The notes under the pieces are model-generated. The model made no database searches. It was not told where the DNA came from and worked only from the letters and a program-made list of their open reading frames with translations. A DNA stretch of 64,000 nucleotides from JAKZVK01 sp965248255. GTDB taxonomy: Bacteria > Acidobacteriota > Terriglobia > Bryobacterales > UBA6623. The stretch lies in the NCBI GenBank assembly GCA_965248255.1, contig CBDFIW010000004.1:1178001-1242000 (forward strand). Reading direction: 5' to 3'. A program made the translations under genes and the position numbers. Shown piece by piece: positions 63,613 to 64,000 of this stretch (within the stretch, counting starts at the first letter, position 1; each line of letters starts with the position of its first letter).

Positions 63613-64000
63613 ATGTCACGCAGAGTTTTCGTTCCAAAGCTGATCATCCTTATCTGCGTCATTGCCACGATGGCGGGTTGCACCGCTGAACAAGCACCGG
63701 TCCCTGAAGGAACCTTGAGTGCCGAGGAGCGGCTTGCTTGGTTCAAGGACGACAAGTTCGGGATGTTTATCCATTGGGGACCGTATTCGGTCCTGGCGGG
63801 CGAGTGGCACGGCCGACGGGTCGAAGTCGGCGACATCGCCGAGTGGATCATGCAGCGCCTCGAGATTCCCGTCGCCGAGTATCGCAAGGTGGCACGGAGC
63901 TTCAACCCCATGGAGTTCGACGCTCGCAGCATGGTCAAGCTTGCCAAGGATGCCGGGACGAAGTATCTGGTCTTCACTTCGAAGCACCACGACGGCTTCG
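63613..64000 (+). CDS. GH29 alpha-L-fucosidase-like lipoprotein (partial)
   Basis: From ATG 63613, cut by the window end after about 129 residues. Lipoprotein signal LIILICVIATMAGC gives an outer- or inner-membrane anchor. GH29 start motifs: ERLAWFKDDKFGMFIHWGPY, SVLAGEWHGR, FNPMEFDARSMVKLAKDAGT, KYLVFTSKHHDGF. The HWG and KHHDGF blocks line the fucose-binding site. It hydrolyses terminal alpha-L-fucose from glycans. The codons before 63613 belong to IS1380 remnant sequence. Confidence 0.88.
   Translation, partial: MSRRVFVPKLIILICVIATMAGCTAEQAPVPEGTLSAEERLAWFKDDKFGMFIHWGPYSVLAGEWHGRRVEVGDIAEWIMQRLEIPVAEYRKVARSFNPMEFDARSMVKLAKDAGTKYLVFTSKHHDGF

Overview
The window looks like a piece of an Acidobacteriota chromosome, most like the Solibacter/Bryobacter group. 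This is inferred from gene content, not from a search. The markers are a PadR regulator paired with an ADOP-type permease, a PSCyt1/PSD1 plus DUF1501 pair, several Tat-exported enolase-superfamily and amidohydrolase enzymes, secreted glycosidase-like proteins, an alternative complex III operon, and a small basic-tailed protein common in acidobacteria. The sequence is GC-rich, with a few visibly AT-richer patches.

The dominant feature is a recent burst of insertion sequences. Seven complete, near-identical copies of one two-ORF IS630-family element (about 1094 bp, TA target duplication) lie at 0.1, 2.0, 14.9, 17.8, 29.4, 31.4 and 38.4 kb, with a 3' fragment at 45.3 kb. Two near-identical IS1595-family elements lie at 9.8 and 19.8 kb. 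There are also an IS3-family element (23-24.3 kb), two IS1380 fragments (19.2 and 63.4 kb) and an unrelated one-ORF IS630-type element (62.0 kb). Several host genes are cut by them: a redoxin with an in-frame UGA at its CxxC position (0-1.8 kb), the ADOP permease (8-11.7 kb), a winged-helix/TPR regulator (30.5-33.2 kb), an AT-richer unknown gene (18.8-21.3 kb) and transketolase (44.3-45.3 kb, partly inverted).

Layout. 0-3.1 kb: disrupted redoxin and two IS copies. 3.2-7.2 kb: DUF1501/PSD1 pair. 7.6-11.7 kb: PadR and interrupted ADOP permease. 13.1-17.6 kb: secreted glycosidase-like protein and rhamnonate-dehydratase-like enzyme. 18.8-24.8 kb: gene graveyard with remnants of MerR, uracil-DNA glycosylase, U32-like, aspS and class III aminotransferase genes. 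25.1-29.2 kb: amidohydrolase, isochorismatase-like plus ThuA pair, and a second enolase-superfamily enzyme. 30.5-33.2 kb: broken regulator. 33.5-38.1 kb: small genes (YHS, DUF4383, NTF2-like, SDR, SpoIIE phosphatase) and a beta-carbonic anhydrase. 39.6-42.1 kb: membrane protein plus MoxR ATPase. 42.1-45.5 kb: methyltransferase, damaged erythromycin-esterase-like gene and rearranged transketolase. 46-50.7 kb: tight cassette of two B12-type radical SAM proteins and two methyltransferases, the best candidate for an undescribed pathway. 51-54.8 kb: second glycosidase-like protein, PIG-L-like protein and methyltransferase. 54.9-61.1 kb: alternative complex III operon (quinol to cytochrome c electron transfer). 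61-64 kb: repeats, small gene, IS elements and the start of a GH29 alpha-L-fucosidase.

Many intergenic stretches carry dispersed palindromic repeats. No tRNA, rRNA or CRISPR array was recognised by eye. Family assignments come from motif recognition in the translations; no database search was possible.
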